In this document: positions 15,306 through 24,037 of the stretch, piece by piece
Numbering within the stretch: position 1 is the first letter of the stretch
Layout: the number at the start of each line of letters is the position of its first letter
From: Dehalococcoidia bacterium
Lineage (GTDB): Bacteria; Chloroflexota; Dehalococcoidia; Tepidiformales; Tepidiformaceae
Reading direction: 5' to 3'
DNA length: 64,000 bases
Assembly: GCA_022824925.1 (NCBI GenBank)
Contig: JAJDYW010000024.1
Coordinates: 1-64,000 of the forward strand
Position numbers and translations under genes: made by a program
The notes under the pieces: model-generated
What the model was told of the DNA's origin: nothing
Database searches by the model: none
What the model saw: the letters and a program-made list of their open reading frames with translations, nothing else

Positions 15306-17891
15306 ATGCATTCGAGGATCCCCCCTTCACTCGCCACCAGGCTCGGCCTGCGGTTCCTGGCGCTGGCCTGCGCCGGCGTCGCCGTCAGTGCCGGTCTCTT
15401 CACCCTTGATGCCCGGCCAACGGCGTCCGCCCAGGACGCGGCGTGCGAGGTCACCGAACTCGGAGCGCTGGGCGGAGAGACCCAGCAGTTGGAGACAACC
15501 GGACGCTGGACGACCGAGGACTGTGACTCCGCCTTCCGCGCGGGCAGCGACGCGCACTCCTACAGCTTCCGGGTGGAGGAGGGTGGGCGCGTCCGGATCG
15601 ACCTGCGCTCCAGCGGGGCGGACTCGTACCTGTACCTGCTGACCGATGCCGGCGAGCGCATCGCGGACGACGACGACGGCGCGGCGGGCCGGGACGCGCG
15701 TGTCGAGCGCGACCTGGCGCCCGGCGCCTACCGCATCGAAGCGACCACCGTCGGCGGGCGGACACGAGGACCCGCCGACTTCTCGCTTTCCGTTGGCTAC
15801 GTCGAGGGCTGCGAGACGATCCACCTCGGGACGCTGACGGCGGAAGCGGACCTGACGGCAACAGGCTCGTGGACGCTTGAGACCTGCGGCTCGCGGATCG
15901 TGGAGACGCACCCGGCCTACAACTACTCGTTCACGCTGCCGGCCGGCGGCCGCGTGCGCATCGAGCTCACGTCGGCGCACGGCGATCCCGTGCTCTCGCT
16001 GGCCTCGCCCACGCTGGGCGTGATCGGGGCGAACGACGACGGCGCGGACGGCATCAACGCGCGCATCGAGGAGTACCTGGTGGCGGGTAGCTACCTGGTC
16101 GAGGCGACCACCTACCGGCAGGGAGACCGCCAGCCCCTGGTGGCGGACTTCGAGCTCACCGTCCAGATGGTTGACGAAGCGGCTGCCCAGAACACCTTCA
16201 TCCTGAAGGTGGAGGAGACGCTCGCTCCGGATGTCGTCATCGCCGGGGAGCCCTTCACGGTCGACTTCCGCGTCGGCAACGTGGGCGGGAGCGGCCTGCC
16301 GGAGGACTCGTTCGTCATCCTGTACGCGGTGGGGCCCCGCGCATTCGAGTCGCTGCCCGAGATCCCGACTTTCGAGGCGCTCTGGCAGCCGGGGGCCGGG
16401 TACCACTCAAGCCCCGACCTGGCCAGCACAACCAGCGTGGCCGTCCCGTTTGTCCGCCCCATCGAGGTCGTTCTCCCCCGGCCGGGCTACTCCTGGATAT
16501 TCGTCGGCGCCCTCGCCTTCCAGGTAGTCGAAGGGGATGACCGGTACGACCACGAAATCTCGTTCCACGGCATCTGGCGGAACCTGCGCGTCCTGACCGG
16601 CCCGACCTACGGCCCCGTCACCGTCTCCGTCGACGGAGCCAGCTACAACGTGGAAGCGGCCGACGACGAGGATGGCGTCGTCACGACCACGGTGACCTCC
16701 GCGGCCGACGACGAGGACGAAGTGGACGCCGGCACGGAGGCGAAGGCGACCTACGCCGCGGCCGTGAGCGCGACGGTCCTCGCCGACATCCTCGATCGCC
16801 CAGGCCTGGAAGGGCTCTCGGGCGGGAGCGAACCCCTGGAAGTCAGCATCGGGAACGCGTCGTCGAGCACCCTGCTGCGGCTCTTCGCCGAGGAGTACCA
16901 CGAACTGCTCGCAGACACCGGTTTCGCGGCTTCGATCGCTCGGCGGGAGGCCCTCAATCCCGTCGAGGTCGAGGACTTCGTGCTCAGGGCGGCGGGCAAG
17001 GCCACACGCCAGTACGCCTCCCTGGCCGCCTCCTGGAGCGCGCTCCAGGAGCGTGTCGCGGGCGGCGAGGCCCTGTCCTTCGCGGAGGCGTACGCCCTGA
17101 AGACGGAACTCGCCTACGCCGAGCGAATCCTCGCGCCCGTGGCCACCGCCGGCAACATCGTCGCGGCTGCCCGCGAGGCGGAAGCGGGCTGGCTGGATCC
17201 GCGCGTCCGGGCGGGCCGGCGGGCACTCGCCGCCGAGGGCACCTGCGACGGACCGGCAGCGCTCGCCGACGCCTTCGACTTCGCCGGCACGGAGGGAGCC
17301 GAACGGCTGCTTGCGCTCAACGCCGAGCTGCGGGCATCGCTGCCCGTCTTCGCCGCCGGCAGCGATGCGGCCCTCTGCGGGGCGCGCCTGGTCGACGGCG
17401 AGAACGCACGCTTCCTCCAGCGGTTCGGCATCGAGAGCGAGGAACTGGCGGCACTGAACGCGCCCGAGGCGATCGAGGTCGAGGAGGTAGCGGCGCCGAC
17501 GGCTCCTTCGCACCGCCTCCGCATCATCGCGCGGCTGGGCGAGGACGGTCGCGTGGAGCACGCGGTCGAGCTCACCGGTGGCCCGGCCGCCGGCGCGTTC
17601 GTCGCGCCGAACTCGCGCTTCCTGCCGGCCGACGCCCCCGCCTACACCTGGTACGTCACCGGAGACGTCGAGGTTGGCGGCGGCTCCATTGGGCAGGTCC
17701 GGGCACGGCGTCTAGCCGATGGCCGCATCGAGCTCGGCTTCCGCGACGCCGCCGGGAACGCGATCGCACCGAGCATCCGCTACCTGCCCGCCGACCTGCC
17801 GGTCGGGACATGGCTGGTCGGCGGTGAGATCGAGGTTCCGCCGGCGCCACCGGCGCCCGAAGGTGAGGCCGCCCCGGCGGGCTCCCCGTAG
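15306..17891 (+). CDS. Large secreted beta-sandwich protein with PPC-like repeats and C-terminal repeat
   Basis: An 861-aa exported protein with a signal peptide (about residues 1-43, ending TASAQDA). Two similar segments follow (about 45-155 and 158-287), each opening with Cys, then G.L..., then GRWT/GSWT and a second Cys, and containing YSF.V..GGRVRI.L.S, a pre-peptidase C-terminal-like beta-sandwich. A CARDB-like stretch (LAPDVVIAGEPFTVDFRVGNVGG) and a long helical region come next. The C-terminus carries a twofold repeat, RFLPADAPAYTWYVTGDVEV and RYLPADLPVGTWLVGGEIEV, flanking ADGRIELGFRD. Function unknown; probably cell-surface or secreted adhesion or binding. Confidence 0.8.
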   Translation: MHSRIPPSLATRLGLRFLALACAGVAVSAGLFTLDARPTASAQDAACEVTELGALGGETQQLETTGRWTTEDCDSAFRAGSDAHSYSFRVEEGGRVRIDLRSSGADSYLYLLTDAGERIADDDDGAAGRDARVERDLAPGAYRIEATTVGGRTRGPADFSLSVGYVEGCETIHLGTLTAEADLTATGSWTLETCGSRIVETHPAYNYSFTLPAGGRVRIELTSAHGDPVLSLASPTLGVIGANDDGADGINARIEEYLVAGSYLVEATTYRQGDRQPLVADFELTVQMVDEAAAQNTFILKVEETLAPDVVIAGEPFTVDFRVGNVGGSGLPEDSFVILYAVGPRAFESLPEIPTFEALWQPGAGYHSSPDLASTTSVAVPFVRPIEVVLPRPGYSWIFVGALAFQVVEGDDRYDHEISFHGIWRNLRVLTGPTYGPVTVSVDGASYNVEAADDEDGVVTTTVTSAADDEDEVDAGTEAKATYAAAVSATVLADILDRPGLEGLSGGSEPLEVSIGNASSSTLLRLFAEEYHELLADTGFAASIARREALNPVEVEDFVLRAAGKATRQYASLAASWSALQERVAGGEALSFAEAYALKTELAYAERILAPVATAGNIVAAAREAEAGWLDPRVRAGRRALAAEGTCDGPAALADAFDFAGTEGAERLLALNAELRASLPVFAAGSDAALCGARLVDGENARFLQRFGIESEELAALNAPEAIEVEEVAAPTAPSHRLRIIARLGEDGRVEHAVELTGGPAAGAFVAPNSRFLPADAPAYTWYVTGDVEVGGGSIGQVRARRLADGRIELGFRDAAGNAIAPSIRYLPADLPVGTWLVGGEIEVPPAPPAPEGEAAPAGSP

Positions 17892-18368
17892 CACCAGTCC
17901 GGTTGCGAGCTTGGCGCCCGTGATGGCGCCTAGCTCGCGCCAGGGCCGGGCGCGGCGGGCGTTCCAGTGCGCTTCCCAGTCGTCGCACACGCCCTGGCCG
18001 CCGTGCCAGTAGTCGACCTCGAGGCAGACCTTGCCGTCCCGGAACTCGAGGCGGGACATGCCCTCGGCGGTGCCCCAGCGGCCCGCGTTCTCGCTGGCGC
18101 TCTCGGGGATCTGCCCGTACGCCATCCAGAGCACGACCACGCCGCTATCGGCCACGTAGATCTCCTCGGGGAGCACCTTCAACGTGTCGGCGGCGGCCGC
18201 CCAGAACTCGCGGACGGCGTCGTGGCCGCGCATGGCCTCGGCGTGGCCGACGATGTCGCGCATGACCACGTCGTCGGTCATGAACTGGAGGGGCGCGTCG
18301 ACGTGGCCGCCGCTCCAGCCCTCCTCGAACAGCTTGCGTGCGATCTCGACTTCGGCCTGGCCAACCAT
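17712..18368 (-). CDS. NTF2-like (SnoaL) protein with an antisense-overlapping tail
   Basis: A 218-aa reading frame whose first about 155 residues form an NTF2-like/SnoaL fold: IARKLFEEGWSGGHVDAPLQFMTDDVVMRDIV, GHDAVREFWAAAADTLKVLPEEIYVADSGVVVLWMAYG, and SRLEFRDGKVCLEVDYWH. Such proteins are small isomerases, hydrolases or non-enzymatic binders. The frame continues without a stop for another 60 residues antisense to the end of the secreted protein gene, where the sequence turns Arg/Gly-rich (GLTFGRRWRRRN), so the tail may be non-functional or the true stop was lost. ATG 18368 starts MVGQAEVEIARKL. It diverges from the 18450 gene. Confidence 0.72.
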   Translation of the reverse strand: MVGQAEVEIARKLFEEGWSGGHVDAPLQFMTDDVVMRDIVGHAEAMRGHDAVREFWAAAADTLKVLPEEIYVADSGVVVLWMAYGQIPESASENAGRWGTAEGMSRLEFRDGKVCLEVDYWHGGQGVCDDWEAHWNARRARPWRELGAITGAKLATGLVLRGARRGGLTFGRRWRRRNLDLTADQPCPDRQVGGQVADARCDRVPGGVAEAELDAAIG

Positions 18369-18449
18369 GGGCGGACTCCCCTGCGTGGATAAGCTGCGTG
18401 GGCGGGATGGTAGCGGAAACAGCGTCGTCGCGGTGTACCATCCGGGCCG

Positions 18450-19727
18450 ATGGCCGACACGATGACTCCCGAGGAGGCGCGCAGCTACCTGAACTACCTG
18501 CTCACGCTGGGCATCCGGCGGGAGCAGGCGTTCGCGCCGCTGGCGGCCGCCTTCATCCGCGAGAACGACCTCGAGGCGCTCGGACTGCTCCCCGATGAGC
18601 AGGTGAGCCTGCTGCTGGCGGCGGCCCAGTCGTTCGCCCCGGAGCCGCGGCGCTACAGCGCCAAGCTCGACTTCCTGCAGCGCGCGCAGGCGCTCCTGCC
18701 ACGTACGCGGCTGGCGGGCACGCCGGTCGAGGGGCAGGTCGGGCAGGAGCTTCGCAAGACGGCCTACGAGCTCGATCGCTACCACGAGGCCGTGCGCGTG
18801 AACCGCTCGGGCACGGAGGAGCGGGAGCGGATCGTCATCGAGAGCGTGGCGCCGGAGTACTTCACCGACATCGCCCAGCGGCGGGCGGCGGCGCACTACC
18901 AGGAGCACTACCACCTGACGCCGGAGGCGCGCCGCGCGCAGAGCTACACGGGTCCGGCGCAGAACTTCGAGCCGGAGAACACCGCCGTCCACAAGGAGTT
19001 CGAGGGCGCCTGCGGACCGTTCATGAACGCACGCACGCACGCCTTCCACGTGCTCCTGCCGTTCGACCTGAAGCTGAGCCACACGCCCCAGGACCCGCTG
19101 GAGACCGGGGTGCGCATCTTTTATGGCAAGTCCGGATACTCGTTCCCGCTGCGCTACCAGATGGGCCAGCTCACGAGCGACCGCGACGGGACCGTCGTGG
19201 GCGTCCCCGTCGACGACCCGAACCTCATGTACGTGTCGGCCTCGCGGGTGAAGGAGCCGGAGTTCCGCTACGACGGCCCGGCGCCGGGGAACGCGCCGCC
19301 GGAGCTGGCCTTTCCGCTGACGGTGCTGCAACACCTCGGCAGCCTCGGGAGCTACGTGCAGGTGAGCTGCAACCTGAAGGTCTGGTTCGACGCCTCGCGC
19401 GTGGCGATCCTGATCCAGGGGGCGCCCGAGCTGCACGACCTCGGGCTGACGGCCGCGACGGGCCTGATGACGCGCACTTACGGGCTGGGAACGACCGAGG
19501 AGTACGAGCGCACGGGCGGGGAACCCTGGCAGGAGGGGCTCAGCTACAACTACGTGAACCTGCACCTCTCGCTGCAGGAGGGCGTGGAATCGGCGGTGAT
19601 CCCCTACAACACGCCCATCTTCACGCTCTACCCGGTGCTGAGCCGCCAGGCGGTCGCCTTCGAGGACGCCGCCGAGGCGGGCGAGCGCATCGCCAGGGGG
19701 ATGGGCGGCGGCCAGCCGCAGGCCTAG
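18450..19727 (+). CDS. Unrecognised 425-aa protein
   Basis: Not recognised. A soluble protein without signal peptide or membrane helices. The N-terminal about 130 residues are helical (EEARSYLNYLLTLGIRREQAF, QVSLLLAAAQSFAPEP). The central and C-terminal parts look beta-rich and well ordered: ARTHAFHVLLPFDLKLSHTP, GVRIFYGKSGYSFPLRYQMG, VPVDDPNLMYVSASRVKEPEFRY, LGSYVQVSCNLKVWFDAS and SYNYVNLHLSLQEG. The balanced amino-acid composition and length mark it as a genuine gene. It converges with the kinase-halogenase pair (4-nt overlap with the kinase stop), so it is close to, but not in, that operon. Confidence 0.75.
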   Translation: MADTMTPEEARSYLNYLLTLGIRREQAFAPLAAAFIRENDLEALGLLPDEQVSLLLAAAQSFAPEPRRYSAKLDFLQRAQALLPRTRLAGTPVEGQVGQELRKTAYELDRYHEAVRVNRSGTEERERIVIESVAPEYFTDIAQRRAAAHYQEHYHLTPEARRAQSYTGPAQNFEPENTAVHKEFEGACGPFMNARTHAFHVLLPFDLKLSHTPQDPLETGVRIFYGKSGYSFPLRYQMGQLTSDRDGTVVGVPVDDPNLMYVSASRVKEPEFRYDGPAPGNAPPELAFPLTVLQHLGSLGSYVQVSCNLKVWFDASRVAILIQGAPELHDLGLTAATGLMTRTYGLGTTEEYERTGGEPWQEGLSYNYVNLHLSLQEGVESAVIPYNTPIFTLYPVLSRQAVAFEDAAEAGERIARGMGGGQPQA

Positions 19728-20683
19728 CCGAGCCGCCGCAGGAGCCAGTCGCGGGCGACGGCTCCCTGCGCCTGCTGGAAGGCGCGCACGGTGGGGAGGC
19801 CGGGCGGGGGCGGGCGCGAGCCCCAGTCGGTCCAATAGCCGGCCAGGGCCGCCACGACGACCGTGACGTGGTCGGGGTCGGCGGCGCGGCAGGCGGGGTG
19901 GGCGGCGACGACCTCCTCGGGCGGGGGCCCGCCCTGCATGGTCACGCTCGGGGCCATGACCATCACATCGACCCAGGCGGCGCCGACGCACCCGTGGGGC
20001 CAGTCGAGGAACCAGACGCGGTCGGGCGAGAGCAGCAGGTTGTCGGCGCGGACGTCGAAGTGGACGAGGGTCTCGCCCGCGACTGCCTCGGGGATGCGCG
20101 CCTCCAGGTCGGCGAGCAGGTCCAGGTTGCGGAGGAACCAGGGGGCGAGGCGGCGCTGGCGGTGGAGGTCGTCGCGCAGGATGCGCCAGCCGTCGTGAGG
20201 GAACAGCTCCCCCGCCGGCGGGGCGACCCCTTCGGGGAGGGGGCAGGGGGTGAGGCGCTCGCCGAGGCGCACGAGCGCATCGAGGACGCGGTCGAGCTCA
20301 CGCAGGTCCCAGGGCTGGTGCGGGTGCTCGCCCTCGATCTCCTCGAAGGCGAGCGCCACCCAGCCGTCCTCACCTTCGTCGTGCGACCAGAGCAGGCGGG
20401 GGACGGGTACATCGGCGGGCATGCCGGAGACGATGCGGATCTCGCGCCGGTGGATGCCGGCGCTGTCGGGGTTGATATCGGGGCCGACCGCCTTCACGAA
20501 CACGCGGCGGCCGTCGGCGAGACGAAGACGCGCGGCCACGCCGGGGGAGAATCCGGAAGGCTGCGTGACCGCCTCGCGGACGGGGCTGCCGGCCCAGTCC
20601 TCGAAGGCCTCGCGCAGGCGTTGCGGGGCCTGCCCCCAGTGGAGCCGCGAGCCCTGGGGCGGCGGCGGCTGGATGGCGGCCAT
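19724..20683 (-). CDS. Aminoglycoside phosphotransferase-family small-molecule kinase
   Basis: A 319-aa kinase of the APH/choline kinase fold. The catalytic loop is LVHFDVRADNLLLSPD (the H.D....N motif) followed by the metal-binding WFLDWPHG. Upstream parts include the N-lobe lysine in GRRVFVKAVG and the WVALAFEEIEGEHP hinge. Family members phosphorylate aminoglycosides, homoserine, hydroxylated sugars or other metabolites, so resistance is only one possibility. The AGGAGG ribosome site overlaps the stop of the halogenase gene 10 nt upstream, implying co-translation with it; a natural-product or modified-metabolite role is plausible. Confidence 0.85.
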   Translation of the reverse strand: MAAIQPPPPQGSRLHWGQAPQRLREAFEDWAGSPVREAVTQPSGFSPGVAARLRLADGRRVFVKAVGPDINPDSAGIHRREIRIVSGMPADVPVPRLLWSHDEGEDGWVALAFEEIEGEHPHQPWDLRELDRVLDALVRLGERLTPCPLPEGVAPPAGELFPHDGWRILRDDLHRQRRLAPWFLRNLDLLADLEARIPEAVAGETLVHFDVRADNLLLSPDRVWFLDWPHGCVGAAWVDVMVMAPSVTMQGGPPPEEVVAAHPACRAADPDHVTVVVAALAGYWTDWGSRPPPPGLPTVRAFQQAQGAVARDWLLRRLG

Positions 20684-20693
20684 CGCGGGCCTC

Positions 20694-22217
20694 CTAGGGC
20701 CAGACCACCCAGGTGTTGGCCGAGGCGACGAGACTCCCGAGCACCTCGCGCGGGGCGCCGTTGAGCGCCTCGAAGGCGCGCTCCTGGGGGAGCGCGGTCG
20801 TCGCGAGCTGTCGCAGCCCCTCGACCCGCTTCTGCCAGTCGACGCGCCCCTGGCTCGCCTCGAGGTAGCGGCCCGGCACGCGCTGCCCGAGCAGGAGCAC
20901 GTCGTAGGCAAAGTCGCCGAAGACCTCCTCGGGCTTGAAGAACTGCGACTGGCGGTAGGTGAGGGGCGTGCGCTCCCGGAAGAGTCCAACGCGCTCCTCG
21001 GCGCCGCCGATATCGACGGCGTTGCGGCAGGCCTGCCAGAACGGCGTGTCGAGCTTCTGGTTGAAGCGGTAGTGGACGGCGAGGAACCAGCGCACGTCGT
21101 CCCAGTGGGCGTTGAGGGTGCGGTTCACGATGCCGCGGATGGCCGTGTCCTTCTTCGAGCGGGGGAAGTTCAGGACGAGCTGGTTGATCTCCAGGATGAT
21201 CATGTGGAGGCCCGTCGACTCCAGCGGCTCGACGAAGCCGTAGGAGTTGCCGACGGCGACGACGTTCCCCTTCCAGAAGTGCTCGCGCCGGCCGGTCTTG
21301 AAGCGGATGACGCGGTGGTCGCCCATGCCGGGATTCTTCGAGCGCATCTCCTCGGCCGCCTCGTCGTCGCCGAGGAACTGCGAGGAGAAGACGTAGCCGC
21401 GGTGGTCGTCCTCGACGGAGGGGGTGTTCCAGCACCAGCCGGCGTTCATCGTCTCCGCGGTGGTGAAGGGCTTGATGTGGCCGCCGTGGGGCACGTTCGC
21501 GACGATGGCGCGGTCGCAGAAGAGGCTGCCCTCGTAGCTGTGGAAGGGCGAGCCGAGCGTTTCACCCATGATCTCGGCGCGGAAGCCCGTGCAGTCGACG
21601 TAGAGGTCGAAGCGGCGCTCCTCGCCGTCGTCCGTGACGATGTGGTCGAGCTCCTCGCCGTCCCCGGTGGGGACGAACTGGTCGACGGACAGCTCGAGCC
21701 GCTCGACGCCGTCGCGCACGGCCTCCTCGCGCAGGTAGGCGACGAAGCGGCCGTTATCGAGGTGGTAGGCGAAGGGGATGCGGTCGATGAGGGAGGTGAG
21801 CCGGCCGCCCTCGCCGGTGAGGATGGGGGAGCGCTCGTTGGAGATGAGCATGGAGCCGAGCGAATACTCGTTGAAGTCGCCGCCGTAGTAGACGGAGTCA
21901 AGGACGGGGCCGGGGTGGAAGGCGTAGTTGAAGTAGTAGTCGCCCGGCTGGCCCCACTCGAACTTGACCCCGAACTTCCAGGTGGGCTGGACCTTGCGGT
22001 AGAGCTCGTGGACGTCGCGTTCGAGGTAGGCGTGGAGGAACTTGACCATGATCGGCGTCGTGCCCTCGCCCACGCCGATGATGGGGATGGTGGGGGACTC
22101 GATGAGGGTGACGCGCAGGTGGGGGAGCTTCTTGCGCAGAGCGAGCGCGGTCAGGTAACCGGCGGTGCCCCCGCCGATGATGCCCACGGTCTGGTATTCG
22201 CCCGTCGCCTGCGTCAC
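20694..22217 (-). CDS. Flavin-dependent halogenase (tryptophan halogenase family)
   Basis: A 507-aa halogenase. The FAD loop GGGTAG is at residues 15-20, GVGEGT at 48-53, and the chloramine-forming lysine is probably Lys81 in PTWKFGVKFEWG. The halogenase signature W.W..P is WCWNTP at 260-265. The second catalytic residue is Glu332 in EPLESTGLHMI, and the C-terminal FAD segment is GNVVAVGNSYGFVEPLEST. By homology to PrnA, FADH2 makes hypochlorous acid that moves through a tunnel to the lysine. A separate flavin reductase would be needed. The substrate is unknown; the closest relatives include indole and phenol halogenases. Confidence 0.92.
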   Translation of the reverse strand: MTQATGEYQTVGIIGGGTAGYLTALALRKKLPHLRVTLIESPTIPIIGVGEGTTPIMVKFLHAYLERDVHELYRKVQPTWKFGVKFEWGQPGDYYFNYAFHPGPVLDSVYYGGDFNEYSLGSMLISNERSPILTGEGGRLTSLIDRIPFAYHLDNGRFVAYLREEAVRDGVERLELSVDQFVPTGDGEELDHIVTDDGEERRFDLYVDCTGFRAEIMGETLGSPFHSYEGSLFCDRAIVANVPHGGHIKPFTTAETMNAGWCWNTPSVEDDHRGYVFSSQFLGDDEAAEEMRSKNPGMGDHRVIRFKTGRREHFWKGNVVAVGNSYGFVEPLESTGLHMIILEINQLVLNFPRSKKDTAIRGIVNRTLNAHWDDVRWFLAVHYRFNQKLDTPFWQACRNAVDIGGAEERVGLFRERTPLTYRQSQFFKPEEVFGDFAYDVLLLGQRVPGRYLEASQGRVDWQKRVEGLRQLATTALPQERAFEALNGAPREVLGSLVASANTWVVWP

Positions 22218-22269
22218 GGGGCTATCGTGCCACGGATGGGGTTTGGGAGGGGCGGCGGGCTAGCGGGCC

Positions 22270-22458
22270 TCAGTCGGCGCGTCGGTCGTAGAGCCGGTCC
22301 CTGGGGAGGTTGTCCTCCATCCGGAGACCAATTCCCTCAGCCTCGAACGCGGCGACCACCTCACTGAGAAGCCTGCGCCGGCGCTCGACCTCTGATTCGT
22401 CGGCGACGCGATCGGCGGGGTCCTCATGGGTCGGAACCTCGGACGACTCAACGCACAT
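22270..22458 (-). CDS. Small hypothetical protein, 62 aa
   Basis: A possible small gene with no recognisable domain. It is hydrophilic and helical: ADESEVERRRRLLSEVVAAFEAEGIGL, then LRMEDNLPRDRLYDRRAD. The protein-like heptad pattern and lack of rare residues favour a real product. ATG 22458 starts MCVESSEVP; a longer reading to 22515 adds Arg/Cys-rich sequence that looks non-coding. Ribosome-site support is weak. It sits just upstream of the halogenase on the same strand, with about 50 nt between them, and is divergent from the SDR gene. Confidence 0.42.
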   Translation of the reverse strand: MCVESSEVPTHEDPADRVADESEVERRRRLLSEVVAAFEAEGIGLRMEDNLPRDRLYDRRAD

Positions 22459-22587
22459 GAGCTGTCTCGTTTCCCCACACCGAACGTACCGGCGGGGATG
22501 CTGCCGATGCAACAACGGTGGAGCCCTTCACCTCGCGCACTCCCCGCGAAGCGGTAAGATGCGCGCTCGCTGGGAGGCGCATCGAAC

Positions 22588-23397
22588 ATGGAACTGGGTG
22601 CTGGCAAGACGGCGGTCGTGACCGGGGGCGGGAGCGGGATCGGTGAGGCGCTGTGCCGCGCGTTTGCGGCCGAGGGGATGTCGGTCGTCGTGTCCGATAT
22701 CGACCTGAGTGCCGCCGAAGGGGTGGCGAACTCCATCAACGACACCGGCGGGAGCGCGATCGCGGTCCGCACGGATGTCGCCGACCGTGCCTCTGTGAAG
22801 GAGCTGGCGGACAAGGCCTTCGAGACGTTCGGGGGCGTGCACGTGCTCTGCAACAACGCCGGCGTCGTGGCCTTCCGCAGCGCCGCCGAGATGAGCGACT
22901 CCGACTGGGACTGGGTGATGGGCGTCAACCTGGACGGCGTCATCAACGGCGTGACGCAGTTCCTGCCGCGCATGGTCGAGCAGGGCGAAGGGCACCTCGT
23001 GAACACCTCCTCGAGCGCGGGCCTGTTCGCGCCTCCGGGGATGGCCTCCTACGTCGCCTCGAAGCAGGCCGTCGTGGGCCTCTCCGAGCACCTCAACCAC
23101 GACCTCGCGGCGGTCGGCATCGGCGTTTCGGTGCTGTGCCCGGGGGGTGTCGCGACGCGCATCGTGGAGGCGGGACGGAACCGCCCCGACGAGCACGGAG
23201 GGCCCGAGGACGTGCCCGACTTCGCGGAGCCGATCCGGCAGGGAATCTCGCAGGGCATGCCGCCGTCCGAGGTGGCCGCGCGCGTGCTCGACTCGATCCG
23301 CGAGGGCGAGCTGTACATCGTGACGCACGAGGACACGAAGGCGGGCGTCGAGGCGCGCCTGGAGGGCATCCGCGCGGGGTACGCGCTCAACGACTAG
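22588..23397 (+). CDS. Short-chain dehydrogenase/reductase
   Basis: A 269-aa classical SDR. Cofactor loop TGGGSGIG (residues 12-19), NNAG at about 90-93, catalytic Ser in NTSSSAGLF and the YxxxK in ASYVASKQAV near residues 155-159. Asp after beta-2 (VVVSDIDLS) favours NAD over NADP. The C-terminal part (PSEVAARVLDSIREGELYIVTHEDTKAGVEARLEGI) is seen in many Chloroflexota and actinobacterial SDRs of unknown substrate. Monocistronic; the PadR-mod operon follows about 100 nt later on the same strand with its own regulatory motif. Confidence 0.93.
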   Translation: MELGAGKTAVVTGGGSGIGEALCRAFAAEGMSVVVSDIDLSAAEGVANSINDTGGSAIAVRTDVADRASVKELADKAFETFGGVHVLCNNAGVVAFRSAAEMSDSDWDWVMGVNLDGVINGVTQFLPRMVEQGEGHLVNTSSSAGLFAPPGMASYVASKQAVVGLSEHLNHDLAAVGIGVSVLCPGGVATRIVEAGRNRPDEHGGPEDVPDFAEPIRQGISQGMPPSEVAARVLDSIREGELYIVTHEDTKAGVEARLEGIRAGYALND

Positions 23398-23456
23398 CGG
23401 CCACAGGGGCAGGCTTCAGGGCGAGCCTTCATCCCGAAGCAGGCACTGAATAGTTG

Positions 23457-23471
23457 ATTGCCAAGTATTGG
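23457..23471 (+). promoter_or_regulatory. AT-rich motif ATTGCCAAGTAT upstream of padR-modABC
   Basis: In a GC-rich background this short AT-rich element lies 24-38 nt before the PadR start. It contains CCAA-GTA-TTGG (23461-23471), an inverted repeat, and nearly the same core (ATTGCTAAGTAT) occurs at 36324-36335. A PadR operator or promoter element is a reasonable guess. Confidence 0.4.
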
Positions 23472-23494
23472 GGCGCCCGCTAGAGTCCCGGACC

Positions 23495-24037
23495 ATGACG
23501 CGTGAACCCCTGCGCGGCGAATACGCCGTCCTCGCCCTGCTGCGCACCCGCCCGATGTACGGGTACGAGATGGCGCGCTACTTCGAAGGCGAGGACCTGC
23601 GCGACGTCTGTCCCATCGAACCGGGTTCGATGTACACGTACCTGCGCAACCTGGAGGCGCGCGACCTGGTCCGGTGGCGGGAGGAGCGCGAGGGGCAGCG
23701 CCCGCCGCGCAAGCGCTTCGCGCTGACGGACGCAGGCGAGGCGCTCGTGGAGGCGTGGCTTCGGGAGCCGGTCGAGCGGATGCGCGAGGTGCGCTTCGAG
23801 CTGCTGGTGAAGCTGTACGTCCTGAACGCCATCGACCCCCAGGCGGAGGTAGCGCTGGTGCGCGACCAGCTGCGCGTCTGCGAGGCCTACCGGGAGCGCG
23901 CCGGCCGGCGCGTCGAGGAGGCGGGGGACGGCTTCTCGCGGCTGGTCGCGCAGTCGAAGCTCTCCGCCGCGGACGCAACGCTGGCGTGGCTGCGCGACCA
24001 CTTCGCGACACTGCCCGCGCCCGCGGCGGCGCCGTGA
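23495..24037 (+). CDS. PadR family transcriptional regulator heading the molybdate operon
   Basis: A 180-aa PadR regulator. The winged helix is REPLRGEYAVLALLRTRPMYGYEMARYFEGEDL (the 'LL...P.YGYE' signature) followed by IEPGSMYTYLRNLEARDLVRWREE and the wing KRFALTDAGE. The C-terminal half (residues about 95-175) is helical and forms the dimer arm. Start ATG 23495 gives a standard-length protein. Its stop overlaps the GTG of modA (GTGA, 24034-24037), so it is co-translated with the transporter and probably controls it. PadR control of modABC is unusual; a ModE-like regulator is the common arrangement and one is found elsewhere in this window. Confidence 0.92.
   Translation: MTREPLRGEYAVLALLRTRPMYGYEMARYFEGEDLRDVCPIEPGSMYTYLRNLEARDLVRWREEREGQRPPRKRFALTDAGEALVEAWLREPVERMREVRFELLVKLYVLNAIDPQAEVALVRDQLRVCEAYRERAGRRVEEAGDGFSRLVAQSKLSAADATLAWLRDHFATLPAPAAAP

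Noticed and set aside
18369..19991. Minus-strand reading frame upstream of the NTF2-like ATG
   Set aside because: It is antisense to the 425-aa gene, strongly Arg/His-rich, and the NTF2-like domain starts cleanly at the later ATG.
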